Source of the DNA: JAPXRI01 sp033813635
GTDB taxonomy: Bacteria > Bacillota > Clostridia > Oscillospirales > QAMX01
Direction of reading: 5' to 3'
Length of the DNA: 64,000 bases
Assembly (NCBI GenBank): GCA_033813635.1
Contig: JAPXRI010000012.1
Location: 1-64,000 of the forward strand
The notes below the pieces were generated by a model. That model saw only the letters and a program-made list of their open reading frames with translations, was not told the origin of the DNA and did not search any database. The translations under genes were made by a program, and so were the position numbers. Positions 32,073 through 40,677 of the stretch are shown here, one piece after another. The stretch's first letter is position 1. The number at the start of each line of letters is the position of its first letter.

Positions 32073-33146
32073 ATGCGCCGTTTGATCAAAGGGCTTTTTA
32101 AGCTGGTATTCGGGCTCGCCGCTCTTTTAATAGTGGCCGCGGCGTGCCTTCTTGCGTACCTTACGGCGACGGAATATAACCCTGCCGAGACCGAGGACAT
32201 TGTCTGCCGCGACAACGGGGCCGGAAGCGCGGCTCCGGGGCAGACGCTTAAGATCCTCACATTCAATACCGGCTACGCCGCGCTCGACAAAACCGAGGAC
32301 TTTTTCATGGACGGCGGAGAGTCCGTGATGCCCGAAAGCGAGGACGCCGTTAAAAACAATATGGACGGGATTCTCGGCATTTTGAAGGACAACCCGGCAG
32401 ATGTCTATTTTCTCCAGGAGGTCGACGCCGACTCAAAGCGCAGCTTTAATTTAAACCAGCGGGACTTTTATCCGGAGGCGCTAGGCCTCGGCTCGGCGTT
32501 CGCTCTCAATTTCAAATGCGCTTACGTGCCCTACCCGATGCCGACAATCGGCAAAGTGGAGAGCGGAATAATGACGATGACGGACCTGGCCTTGTCCGGC
32601 GCGGAGCGCGTGTCGCTTCCGGTCCCGTTCAAGTGGCCGGTTAGCGTCGCGAATTTAAAGCGGTGCCTGCTCGTCTCGCGGGTCGCGCTTGAAGGAGGAA
32701 GAGAGCTTGTGCTGGTGAACCTCCATCTGGAAGCATACGACAGCGGCGAGGGCAAGGCGCGGCAGACCGAACTTATGATGAATTTCCTGATATCCGAGTA
32801 CGAAAAGGGGAACTACGTGATTGCCGGAGGAGATTTCAACCAGACATTCCCGACAGTCCCGGACGAGAAATACCCACTGGCGGAGAACAGCGAGTGGAAG
32901 CCCGGGGAGCTGGAGTCCGACATGCTCCCGGAGGGCTGGTCGTTCGCCTTGGACGACTCCGTGCCTACCTGCCGTCTGTTGAACAAGCCGTATAGCGGCG
33001 ACTATGCCGACACACAGCTATTCGTTATCGATGGCTTTATCGTCTCCCCGAACGTTTCCGTCGCGGAGGTCAAAACCCTCGACCAGGGCTTTGAGTACTC
33101 CGACCATAACCCGGTGGAGCTCACCGCCGTTCTGGAGAAGGGGTAA
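32073..33146 (+). CDS. Membrane-anchored endonuclease/exonuclease/phosphatase-family protein
   Basis: A 357-residue protein. A basic N-terminus and one hydrophobic helix (about 6-32) anchor the domain, probably outside the cell. The EEP fold motifs are complete: LKILTFNTGY (near 66), YFLQEVD with the metal-binding Glu (near 112), LVNLHLEAYDSG, IAGGDFNQT (near 250) and the C-terminal SDHNPVE with catalytic His. The family includes DNases, sphingomyelinases and inositol-phosphate phosphatases. An external location favours a phosphodiesterase or phosphatase role over DNA repair, but this is inferred. Confidence 0.87.
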   Translation: MRRLIKGLFKLVFGLAALLIVAAACLLAYLTATEYNPAETEDIVCRDNGAGSAAPGQTLKILTFNTGYAALDKTEDFFMDGGESVMPESEDAVKNNMDGILGILKDNPADVYFLQEVDADSKRSFNLNQRDFYPEALGLGSAFALNFKCAYVPYPMPTIGKVESGIMTMTDLALSGAERVSLPVPFKWPVSVANLKRCLLVSRVALEGGRELVLVNLHLEAYDSGEGKARQTELMMNFLISEYEKGNYVIAGGDFNQTFPTVPDEKYPLAENSEWKPGELESDMLPEGWSFALDDSVPTCRLLNKPYSGDYADTQLFVIDGFIVSPNVSVAEVKTLDQGFEYSDHNPVELTAVLEKG

Positions 33147-33149
33147 ACG

Positions 33150-33620
33150 ATGAGAAGGAAGGACCGGGAGATAACGGACTGCGCGCGAATCGATGAGATT
33201 ATCACCGCCTGCGACTGCGTAAGGCTCGCTTTTGCCGACGGGGACGACGCGTACATCGTGCCGCTGAATTTCGCCTTTGTCAGTGAAAACGGGAAAAGGA
33301 CGTTCTATTTTCACAGCGCGAAAGAGGGCAGAAAGCTTGATCTGATAAAAAAGCTGGGCCGCGCGGGTTTCGAGCTCGACACCGGCCACGCGCTGAACCC
33401 CGGGGAGACCGCCTGCGGGTATTCGTATCGCTTTCAGAGCGTCGTCGGAAACGGTAAGATCTCCGTTGTCGAAGACGAGGCGGAAAAGCGCAGAGCTCTT
33501 GATCTGCTTATGGAGCGCTATACCGGCAAAAACAGCTGGATGTATGAGAAAGCCGAGCTCCGCGCGGTCGCGGTCTTCCGGCTTGAGGTGGAGAGCATTT
33601 CCTGCAAGGAGCATAAATAG
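33150..33620 (+). CDS. Pyridoxamine 5'-phosphate oxidase-family flavin-binding protein (NimA-like)
   Basis: A 156-residue split-barrel protein. MRRKDREITDCARIDEII at the start, the barrel strand DAYIVPLNFAF (near 33) and FYFHSAKEGRKLDLI (near 52) are typical of the small 5-nitroimidazole reductase/PNPOx-like proteins of anaerobes that bind FMN or haem. It starts three bases after the previous stop. Members called NimA can reduce nitroimidazoles, but most such homologues have no tested function, so no resistance role is claimed. Confidence 0.87.
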   Translation: MRRKDREITDCARIDEIITACDCVRLAFADGDDAYIVPLNFAFVSENGKRTFYFHSAKEGRKLDLIKKLGRAGFELDTGHALNPGETACGYSYRFQSVVGNGKISVVEDEAEKRRALDLLMERYTGKNSWMYEKAELRAVAVFRLEVESISCKEHK

Positions 33621-33652
33621 ATAGAAAATGAAGAAGAACAGGGGAGAGCGCG

Positions 33653-34420
33653 TTGAGTTCTGATGTTGAGCGGGATTGGGACAAAATGGCGGCGGCCTAC
33701 GAGGCGTTTACCGGCGGGGAAAACTCGTACAGCAACAAAATAGAATGGCCCTGCGTACGCAAGCTGCTGCCGCCGCTTAGAAACGCGAAGGTTCTCGATC
33801 TCGGCTGCGGAACCGGCCGGTTTACCTTTCTGCTGGAGGAACTGGGACCCAAAAAAATTACCGGTGTAGACCTGTCCGGCAAAATGCTTGAGATAGCCCT
33901 GAGGAAAGCGGCCGGCAGGCAGTCGAAAGCAGAATTTATAAAAGGAGACATCCGGGAGCTGTTCGATTTTTTAAACGACAAATATGATTTCATCTTTTCC
34001 TCAACCGCCACGCACTATATCGCCGACCTGCCTACGCTGTTTAAAAGCATCCGCGAAACGCTGAACGGCGGCGGAAGCTGCGTTTTATCGGTTATTCACC
34101 CCGTTTATTCAGCCCAGTATCCCGTATCAGAAAACGGGGTTTTTCCGTCGGACGATTCCTGGAGGGTCCGTTATCTGGATAAAAGCGTCAGGGCGTATGT
34201 CCAGCCGTGGATCGCTCTGGACGACGAAATACCGGATTTTTTAACCGAAAGCTATCATCATACGTTCGGCGACTATGTCGAAGCGGTCCTGTCCGCGGGT
34301 TTGAGGCTGACGGCGTTGCGGGAGCCGATGCCGCCCGAAGAATGGAAAACGGCGATGCCGGAACGCTATGATTCCTTTTTGGAGACGCCGAGCTTCATGG
34401 TGATGAAAATCGAAAAATAA
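33653..34420 (+). CDS. Class I SAM-dependent methyltransferase
   Basis: A 255-residue Rossmann-fold methyltransferase. Motif I VLDLGCGTGRFTFLLEE (near 44) binds SAM. Motif II DLSGKMLE, the acidic GDIRELF and motif IV DFIFSSTATHY follow in order. The C-terminal part is typical of small-molecule or quinone-type methyltransferases; the substrate is unknown. TTG at 33653 is the start, with AGGGGAGAG upstream. It ends the operon, followed directly by a terminator. Confidence 0.87.
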   Translation: MSSDVERDWDKMAAAYEAFTGGENSYSNKIEWPCVRKLLPPLRNAKVLDLGCGTGRFTFLLEELGPKKITGVDLSGKMLEIALRKAAGRQSKAEFIKGDIRELFDFLNDKYDFIFSSTATHYIADLPTLFKSIRETLNGGGSCVLSVIHPVYSAQYPVSENGVFPSDDSWRVRYLDKSVRAYVQPWIALDDEIPDFLTESYHHTFGDYVEAVLSAGLRLTALREPMPPEEWKTAMPERYDSFLETPSFMVMKIEK

Positions 34421-34427
34421 CCCAGTT

Positions 34428-34462
34428 AAAACGGCATCGTATTTAAATACGGCCGTTTTTTT
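34428..34462 (+). terminator. Terminator after the methyltransferase gene
   Basis: Stem AAAACGGC / GCCGTTTT (34428-34435 with 34452-34459), with an inner self-complementary CGTATTTAAATACG, followed by a run of seven T. Confidence 0.88.
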
Positions 34463-34495
34463 GCTGATATTTGCCCCGCGCACGGAAGCTTTCTA

Positions 34496-34524
34496 TTGCA
34501 TATAGTACCTGCAAATGGTAAAAT
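34496..34524 (+). promoter_or_regulatory. Promoter of the large glycosidase-like gene
   Basis: TTGCAT (34496-34501) and TAAAAT (34519-34524) spaced by 17 bases. The in-frame TTG at 34496 is part of the -35 box, so translation must start downstream, at GTG 34556. Confidence 0.78.
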
Positions 34525-34555
34525 GCAGGTGAAAAAATCAAAGAAGGTGCGCTGC

Positions 34556-37300
34556 GTGTTTAAATCGGAGACATTGGCTTTCGGGATCGACGAAAAAGGC
34601 ATTGCGCGGAATTTTTTATACCTCCCGGACGGTATTGAACTTATTGACAGGCGCGCGAAGCGCCCGTTTGCATCGGCCCGGATCGGCGGGGAAACCGTGA
34701 GACCGGATTCCGCCGTCTGCGGAGACAAAACGATAACACTGACATTTAGCGGGGAGAGCGCGGCAATCGGCGTGGAGATCGCGGAAGAATGCCTGATATT
34801 CAGGGTAAAATCATGTTCGGACGGGATTGAAAAGCTCGATTTCGCGGGCATGAGTTTTTCGCGAAACGCAAAAATCGCGGCGACGGGGCTTGCGCTGAAC
34901 CTGAATACCGACGCTCTGGGCTTGCCGGGGGACTCTGCGGAAATCTGCGCCTACGGGTTCAGAGAGCTCGGCATAGCGGGCTGCGCGTTCGCGGTGACAG
35001 CCGCGCCGAGGGATAAGCTTTCGGAGGTTCTGCGGGCGATTACGGAAAAGTATACGGAGGGCATTCCTTTTTCGCGCACCGGCGGCGCGTTCGCCGCGGA
35101 AAACAGGGCCGTCAGGGGCTCCTATGTGTTCAATACGGACGGCATGACGGAGGAAAACGTCGGCGATTGGATTTCTCTCTGCCGCGCGCTGGGTGCGGAG
35201 CAGATCGATTTTCACGGCGGGCACTCCTTTCGCTTCGGCGACTGCGAGCCGAACCGCGAAATTTTCCCGGAGGGGAAGGCGTCGTTTAAAAAGGTGATCG
35301 ACGCTCTGCATGCGGCAGGCATCCGGGCCGGCCTGCACGCTTACGCGCATTTCATCGACCCGTCGTCGTACCTCGTGACCCCCGTCCCGGACAGAGGGCT
35401 GGCTGCGGCCCATCTGTTTACGCTGCGAAACGGCGTCGGCGCGGAGGATCATGAGCTGTTTTTCAATGAGGACACGGCGGAGCTGCACACAATAACCGGC
35501 TTTTTTGTCAGGAACAGCGTGCTTCTGGCAATAGACGACGAAATCATCAGGTTTTCGGCAGTGAAAAAAGACGCCCCATTCGGCGTCTCCGGCTGCGAGC
35601 GCGGCGCGCTCGGGACGAAAGCGTCCCCACACAGCGCGGGAGCGGAGGTCAGGCATCTGAAATCCTGCTTCGGGCTGCTGGCACCCGATCAGAACTCGCC
35701 CCTTTTCACACGGGTTGCCGAGCTGACCGCGGCGATGTACGACGACTGCGGCTTCGATATGATGTATATGGACGCGCTGGACGGGGACGATATTTTCGCC
35801 GGCGGGGAATTTTCATGGCACTACGGCTCGAAATTCGTTTTCGAGGTGGTCAGGCGCGTGAAAAAGCCGCCGATTCTCGAGATGAGCACGATGCACCACC
35901 ATCTGTGGTATGTCCGCTCAAGGCTCGGCGCGTGGGACTGTCCGACCCGCGCCCACAAGATATTTCTGGATTCGCACAACGCCAGCAACATCGCGATGAA
36001 AAACGCGTCGCTGCTGCCCCAGAACATCGGCTGGTGGGTCTACGGGAAGACCGACGAAAACGACATCAGCCTCGCGACGCGCATGTTTTCGGACGACTAT
36101 GCCTACCTCTGCAGGCTGTCGCTTGTCAACGACTGGTCGCTCGCATACCTGCGCATGAGTCCGGAGGAGTATAAGAAAAGCGCCGAGCTTCGGAAGATCG
36201 CGGCGCAGATCAGAGGCTACGAGGCGCTTCGGCTCCAAAACAGCGTTCCGGAGGAGACGAAAAAGAAGCTCGCCGAATCGGAGTGCATCCTCAAAAACGG
36301 AGAGTTTTATCCGGTTAAATACATAAACAAAACGGCGGTCCCGGGGGAGCGCTTCACGGTGCATAACCCCTACCGGGAGCAGACACCGTTTGTCCGGATA
36401 GAAAATCTCGCCCGCAAAAACCGCGCCGCGAAAGGGAAGCTGATATTCGACCCGGAAAGGGATTTCGATAAGCTCAGAGTGATCGTGTCGAAAAACGTGA
36501 GGGCGGAGATCGCGAAAGCGGACGGGCGGCTGATTTTCAGCGCCGAGCAGCTCTCCGCCGGGGCGGGGTACGCGAGAATCGAGCTGAAGTACGAAGGCGA
36601 AGACCTCGATATGTCCGGCCTTCACGTGCTGAACGTCACGGTCGCCGGTGACGGAAACGGGGAGGTCGTTGATTTTCAGCTGAAAAGCCCGAAGCACCTT
36701 ATCAGCGGCTTCTGCGACAGGCTGGTCGACGTGGACTTCTCGGGCGAGCGGGAGTTTACGCTGATTGAAAACGACGCTGCCCGGATGGGCGAAAATCTCT
36801 GGCCGTTTTCCGGCGGAGGACACTATACGGCCGGTCCGGACGCGGAGGTTTTCGATATTCCGAACGAATCCGGCACATACAACGAATACGAATGGTATGA
36901 CTCGATGAAGGACGCCGGGATCTACCAGGTCGCGCGGGAAAAGCTTGTTTTAAGCCGCGTCCACAGCCTGTCGGTCTGGATAAACAATATGGTCCCGGGC
37001 AAAAAATACAAAATCGCGCTGGGAAAGATAAAGGCCTTCCCGGCGGTGAAAAACAGGGCCGCGGAGATCGGGATTATGTCTGGGGGCTCAGCGCTGACGC
37101 TCTCCGGGATCCCGGCGCTCGGCTACGCGGAAACCGGAATCGAAGAAGCCTGCTGCTTTGCGAACGACGGAAAAAGCGCGAGAACGGAGTTTTCCGGCGC
37201 GCTCCGGCTGAAAACCGGTGAAAACACGGTGGAGATCACCTGTAAAGACCCGCGCGCCAGGCTGAAGCTGACGTTCGGGTTTATCGGGGAGAAGATGTAG
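34556..37300 (+). CDS. Large cytoplasmic glycoside-hydrolase-like protein of unrecognised family
   Basis: A 914-residue protein starting at GTG 34556, with AAGAAGG eight bases upstream and a promoter that excludes earlier starts. There is no signal peptide. Residues ~1-170 look like a beta-sandwich. The centre (about 190-560) looks like a TIM-barrel: strands such as AEQIDFHGGHSF, AGIRAGLHAYAHFID, FDMMYMDALDGDD and PILEMSTMHHHLWY follow barrel order. The aspartate of MYMDALDGDD and the glutamate of LEMSTM are the obvious catalytic candidates, as in clan GH-D-like alpha-glycosidases. The last 300 residues are again beta-rich, probably sugar-binding. I cannot name the family. A GH129-like gene and a ThuA gene follow. 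The last 20 bases overlap the convergent repair gene. Confidence 0.7.
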   Translation: MFKSETLAFGIDEKGIARNFLYLPDGIELIDRRAKRPFASARIGGETVRPDSAVCGDKTITLTFSGESAAIGVEIAEECLIFRVKSCSDGIEKLDFAGMSFSRNAKIAATGLALNLNTDALGLPGDSAEICAYGFRELGIAGCAFAVTAAPRDKLSEVLRAITEKYTEGIPFSRTGGAFAAENRAVRGSYVFNTDGMTEENVGDWISLCRALGAEQIDFHGGHSFRFGDCEPNREIFPEGKASFKKVIDALHAAGIRAGLHAYAHFIDPSSYLVTPVPDRGLAAAHLFTLRNGVGAEDHELFFNEDTAELHTITGFFVRNSVLLAIDDEIIRFSAVKKDAPFGVSGCERGALGTKASPHSAGAEVRHLKSCFGLLAPDQNSPLFTRVAELTAAMYDDCGFDMMYMDALDGDDIFAGGEFSWHYGSKFVFEVVRRVKKPPILEMSTMHHHLWYVRSRLGAWDCPTRAHKIFLDSHNASNIAMKNASLLPQNIGWWVYGKTDENDISLATRMFSDDYAYLCRLSLVNDWSLAYLRMSPEEYKKSAELRKIAAQIRGYEALRLQNSVPEETKKKLAESECILKNGEFYPVKYINKTAVPGERFTVHNPYREQTPFVRIENLARKNRAAKGKLIFDPERDFDKLRVIVSKNVRAEIAKADGRLIFSAEQLSAGAGYARIELKYEGEDLDMSGLHVLNVTVAGDGNGEVVDFQLKSPKHLISGFCDRLVDVDFSGEREFTLIENDAARMGENLWPFSGGGHYTAGPDAEVFDIPNESGTYNEYEWYDSMKDAGIYQVAREKLVLSRVHSLSVWINNMVPGKKYKIALGKIKAFPAVKNRAAEIGIMSGGSALTLSGIPALGYAETGIEEACCFANDGKSARTEFSGALRLKTGENTVEITCKDPRARLKLTFGFIGEKM

Positions 37301-37772
37301 GTGTGCCCGTTGTGCCTTCGGCGTTAGTTTTTTCCAGAGAGAGTATATATTCCTTCGCCGGGAGTCCTGCGGCGAAGCCGGTGAGCTTTCCGTTTTTGCC
37401 GACTATGCGGTGGCAGGGGATCATGATCAGGATCGGATTCCGGTTTAAAGCGCCGCCGACGGCGCGGCACATACGACTGTTTCCGAGAAGCGCCGCGATT
37501 TCGGCGTACGAAGCGGTGCCGCCGTAGGGGACGGAAGCGATTTTCTCCCAGACGGCGAGCTGAAACGGCGTCCCCCGCGGGTTCAGCGGGATGTCAAAGG
37601 CGCGGCGCTTACCGGCGAAATACTCGCGCAGCTCGTCTATCGCGGCTCTGACCACTTCATTTTCGTTGATCGCGTAAAAGCGGCTGTTTACCGTAATCCC
37701 TGTGACCGACGTCTTATCCGCACGGATCGTCAGATTTCCGATCGGGGATTTGCATATTCCGATATACTCCAT
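37281..37772 (-). CDS. ogt: Methylated-DNA-protein cysteine methyltransferase
   Basis: Suicide DNA-repair protein that takes methyl groups from O6-methylguanine. The HTH-like domain GTPFQLAVWEKIASVPYGGTASYAEIA is present, as is the acceptor-cysteine motif IPCHRIVGKNG with the following GFAAGLPAKEYIL. The N-terminal ribonuclease-like domain is short. ATG 37772 (EYIGICKSPIG) fits the family start better than ATG 37790, which has no ribosome site. A tail of about 14 residues rich in Thr and Gly runs past the usual end and overlaps antisense with the end of the neighbouring large gene. Confidence 0.93.
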   Translation of the reverse strand: MEYIGICKSPIGNLTIRADKTSVTGITVNSRFYAINENEVVRAAIDELREYFAGKRRAFDIPLNPRGTPFQLAVWEKIASVPYGGTASYAEIAALLGNSRMCRAVGGALNRNPILIMIPCHRIVGKNGKLTGFAAGLPAKEYILSLEKTNAEGTTGTPTSSPR

Positions 37773-37890
37773 TAAGAGGCCCCATTTCATACATGCTTTG
37801 CAGCCATATTATATATGTGAATAAATAGATAACCGGCGTACTGTCCACGCCTGTATTATAGCTTAAAGACAAATTCGAGTAAAGGAGTTA

Positions 37891-39753
37891 ATGTTTGTGT
37901 ATCAGCTTGAAAACGGGAAAATCAGCGTTTTCTACTCGCCGGAAACGGCCGAACTCAGCGTGAACTGCGGCGGAGAGATCTGGAGGTGGCTGAAAAGCCC
38001 GTTAATAACCCTCAAAAACGGCGCGGTTTTGTCCCTTTCCGGCGCAAAATGCGTCTCAAAAAGGTACGTTACGGGGACATGCAACGCCGTCCGCGCGACT
38101 TACTCCGGCTTTCCGGACTGCGATATAGCTCTACACACTCTCGTCGGCCTTGACGTCTCGGGCGGTATGCTGAGGTTCGAGGCGTGGCTTGATAACGAGG
38201 AGGATTTCGAGGTCGATTCTCTCTCGTTCCCGGCGCCGTTTGATTTCGGGGCGGAGGAGGGCAGGGGCTATACCGTCCTCTCCCGCATGCAGGGGACCCT
38301 TATCCCGGCGAAATACGATTTTACGTTCAAACAGGAAAAACAGCCCGTGCTGGACCGGCCGAGCTACATGCCGATTTTCGGGCAGGTGAAAAACGGTACG
38401 GGGTATCTCGCTATATTCGACACGCCCTACGACTGTGCCTACGATATCGACCATACCTCGGGCGGCGACACGACAGTAACTCCGCTGTTTATCCCGTCGC
38501 TCGAAAAAATCGGATACAGGCGGATTATGCTCTATTCGTTCGATAAAGACATGGATTACGTGAGAATGGCGAAGCTGTACAGGAAATATCTGAAAGAGCA
38601 CGGGCAGCTCGTCACCCTTAAGCAGAAAATCGAGAAAAACCCGGGCGTGAAAAAAATTATCGGCGTGCCGATCGTCCATACCGGGATTGCCGTGCATATC
38701 CATGAAAAATCGCACTACTACACGCCGGGGAAGCCGGAAAAAAATGACTATTTCAACACGTTCGACTCCGTAGCGAAGCGGCTGGAGGCGCTGAAGGCCA
38801 AGGGCGTTAAAAAGGCCTACCTCCACCTGGACGGGTGGGGCAACCACGGGTACGACAACCTGCACCCCGACCCGTTCCCGCCCCACGAGGCCGCGGGCGG
38901 TGCGAAGGGCATGAAAGAGCTGCAGAAAACCTGTAAAAAGCTCGGCTACACCTTCGGGATACACGACCAATACCGGGACTACTATTACGACGCGCCGACA
39001 TTTACGTTTGACACCGCGCTCCAAAACGCCGACGGTTCTCACCCGTACTGCGATTACTGGTACGGCGGGCCGCACTCTTATCTCTGCCAGATGCTCGCGC
39101 CGGAGTATGTTAAGCGAAATTACGACGAGTTCGAGAAGCTCGGCATTAAAATCGAAGGCGCGTATCTCGACGTTTACTCCGTCGCCGCGCCGGACCAGTG
39201 CTTCTCGCCGGAGCATCGTATGACAAGGCGAGACAGCGTCGATAAGCGGAATGAATGCTTCGAGATATTGAACGAAAGGGGCATTGTTCCGAGCTCGGAG
39301 GAGGCGGTCGGTCCGTATCTTAACTCAATCGCGCTCTGCCACCACGCGCCGTTCTTTATCGAGCCGCTCGGCGACGCACAAAAGGGCAGAGCAATCGGTG
39401 TCTGCATTCCGCTTTTGAACCTTGTCTACCACGACTGCATCGTGATTCCGTGGGACGGTGCGCTCAGCCGCAGGCACGGGGGCTGGGGCTGCCCGTACGA
39501 CGAGTGGAGTTACCTATACGCCCTGCTAAACGGCGGAACGGTCTATGTGTCCCCCGAGGCGGACGAGGAGAGTCTTACTCGGGTAAACACCGCGACAGAG
39601 CTGCACGGGCGCGTGGGCATGCTGGAGATGACAAAACACGAATTTCTCGACGGCTATAAAAAACAGAAAACGACGTTCGCGGACGGGACGGAGGTCATTG
39701 TCGACTTCGAAAGCGACGGCTACGAGGTGAAATACCCGGAGCGCAGACGCTAA
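37891..39753 (+). CDS. GH129/DUF5696-like alpha-glycosidase
   Basis: A 620-residue protein with no signal peptide. An N-terminal beta-sandwich (to about 250) precedes a barrel with VKKAYLHLDGWG (306-317), YTFGIHDQYRDYY (353-365), GAYLDVYSVAAPDQ (423-436) and PSSEEAVGPYL (467-477). Asp427 and Glu470 are 43 residues apart. In the Bifidobacterium GH129 alpha-N-acetylgalactosaminidase NagBb the reported pair is, from memory, Asp435 and Glu478, also 43 apart, and the total length is similar. So a retaining alpha-glycosidase acting on mucin-type or similar glycans is plausible. ATG 37891 is close to the AAAGGAG site; GTG 37897 has better spacing and is equally possible. The substrate is uncertain. 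Confidence 0.72.
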   Translation: MFVYQLENGKISVFYSPETAELSVNCGGEIWRWLKSPLITLKNGAVLSLSGAKCVSKRYVTGTCNAVRATYSGFPDCDIALHTLVGLDVSGGMLRFEAWLDNEEDFEVDSLSFPAPFDFGAEEGRGYTVLSRMQGTLIPAKYDFTFKQEKQPVLDRPSYMPIFGQVKNGTGYLAIFDTPYDCAYDIDHTSGGDTTVTPLFIPSLEKIGYRRIMLYSFDKDMDYVRMAKLYRKYLKEHGQLVTLKQKIEKNPGVKKIIGVPIVHTGIAVHIHEKSHYYTPGKPEKNDYFNTFDSVAKRLEALKAKGVKKAYLHLDGWGNHGYDNLHPDPFPPHEAAGGAKGMKELQKTCKKLGYTFGIHDQYRDYYYDAPTFTFDTALQNADGSHPYCDYWYGGPHSYLCQMLAPEYVKRNYDEFEKLGIKIEGAYLDVYSVAAPDQCFSPEHRMTRRDSVDKRNECFEILNERGIVPSSEEAVGPYLNSIALCHHAPFFIEPLGDAQKGRAIGVCIPLLNLVYHDCIVIPWDGALSRRHGGWGCPYDEWSYLYALLNGGTVYVSPEADEESLTRVNTATELHGRVGMLEMTKHEFLDGYKKQKTTFADGTEVIVDFESDGYEVKYPERRR

Positions 39754-39768
39754 AGCGGCGCGTTTGTA

Positions 39769-39797
39769 TTGACTTTCAACCCGGGAGTTTATATAAT
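39769..39797 (+). promoter_or_regulatory. Promoter of the ThuA-like gene
   Basis: TTGACT (39769-39774) and TATAAT (39792-39797), 17-base spacer, about 65 bases before the start codon. Confidence 0.82.
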
Positions 39798-39864
39798 GAT
39801 GACGGGTATACTATTCTCCGGTGCTTTATTTGGGTCAGAATTTTAATTTCAGGAGCTGGGATAA

Positions 39865-40584
39865 ATGATCAGAGTTACGATTTGGAACGAATACCTTCAC
39901 GAGCTAGAGGACGAAAAAGTGAAGGCCATGCACCCGGAAGGGATGCACAACACGCTGAAAAAAGCGCTTGCCTGCGACGATTTCGACATTAAAACCGCAT
40001 GGCTTGAAAAAGACGCCGAACACGGGCTTTCGCAGGAGGTTCTGGACAACACCGACGTTCTGCTCTGGTGGGGACACGGAGCCCACGAAGCGGTGAAGGA
40101 CGAGGTCGTAGACAGGGTTGTCGCCCGCGTGCAGGACGGCATGGGCTTCATTCCGCTGCACTCGTCCCATTACAGCAAGCCGTTCAGGAGACTTATGGGC
40201 ACGAAATGCAACCTGCACTGGCGCGATATCGGAGAAAAGGCGCATGTCTGGACCGTAGCGCCGTCGCATCCAATCGCCCAGGGCGTGCCGCTCGAATTTG
40301 AGCTGGCGGCCGAGGAGATGTACGGCGAGTATTTTGATATCCCGAAGCCGGACGATCTGATCTTCGTCACCTGGTATAAGGGGGGCAACATCTTCCGCGG
40401 CGGCTGTACGTTTACCCGGGGCAACGGCAAGATTTTCTATTTCCATCCGGGCCACGAGACATACCCGAGCTTCTATAACCCGAACGTTGTCAAGATTATC
40501 AGCAACGGTATCCGCTGGGCCGCCCCGCCTGAAAAGAGAGATTTCAAGGGCGGAAGCTACGAGCTCCCGGTAGAACCGGTATAA
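39865..40584 (+). CDS. ThuA-domain protein (trehalose-utilisation type)
   Basis: A 239-residue cytoplasmic protein of the ThuA family, a glutamine-amidotransferase-like fold. Landmarks are VTIWNEYLHE at the start, DVLLWWGHGAHEAV (near 65), FIPLHSSHYSKPFRRLMG (near 95) and GGCTFTRGNGKIFYFHPGHE (near 175). ThuA proteins go with sugar catabolism. The biochemical role is thought to be in keto-disaccharide handling in rhizobia and is unproven elsewhere. ATG 39865 follows AGGAGCTGGG. Its own promoter and terminator make it a single-gene unit beside the glycosidase-like genes. Confidence 0.9.
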   Translation: MIRVTIWNEYLHELEDEKVKAMHPEGMHNTLKKALACDDFDIKTAWLEKDAEHGLSQEVLDNTDVLLWWGHGAHEAVKDEVVDRVVARVQDGMGFIPLHSSHYSKPFRRLMGTKCNLHWRDIGEKAHVWTVAPSHPIAQGVPLEFELAAEEMYGEYFDIPKPDDLIFVTWYKGGNIFRGGCTFTRGNGKIFYFHPGHETYPSFYNPNVVKIISNGIRWAAPPEKRDFKGGSYELPVEPV

Positions 40585-40613
40585 GACAATTCCGAAAAAG
40601 GTAAAATTAATAC

Positions 40614-40657
40614 AGGGCTGATGCAAACGCATATGCGTTTTACATCGGCCCGTTTTA
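40614..40657. terminator. Terminator between the ThuA and esterase genes
   Basis: A long imperfect hairpin (GGGCTGATG with CATCGGCCC, inner AAACGCATATGCGTTT), followed on the plus strand by GTTTTA and on the minus strand by TGTATTAATTTTA. It serves both convergent genes. Confidence 0.75.
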
Positions 40658-40677
40658 TGGCTGTGACAGAGAGCTTA

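Noticed and set aside
33150..33620. Nitroimidazole resistance gene nim
   Set aside because: Only family-level similarity is visible; most such proteins have no proven role in resistance.
38131..39216. Open frame of 361 codons opposite the GH129-like gene
   Set aside because: Valine/arginine-rich shadow frame with no start signals; the sense gene has clear domains.
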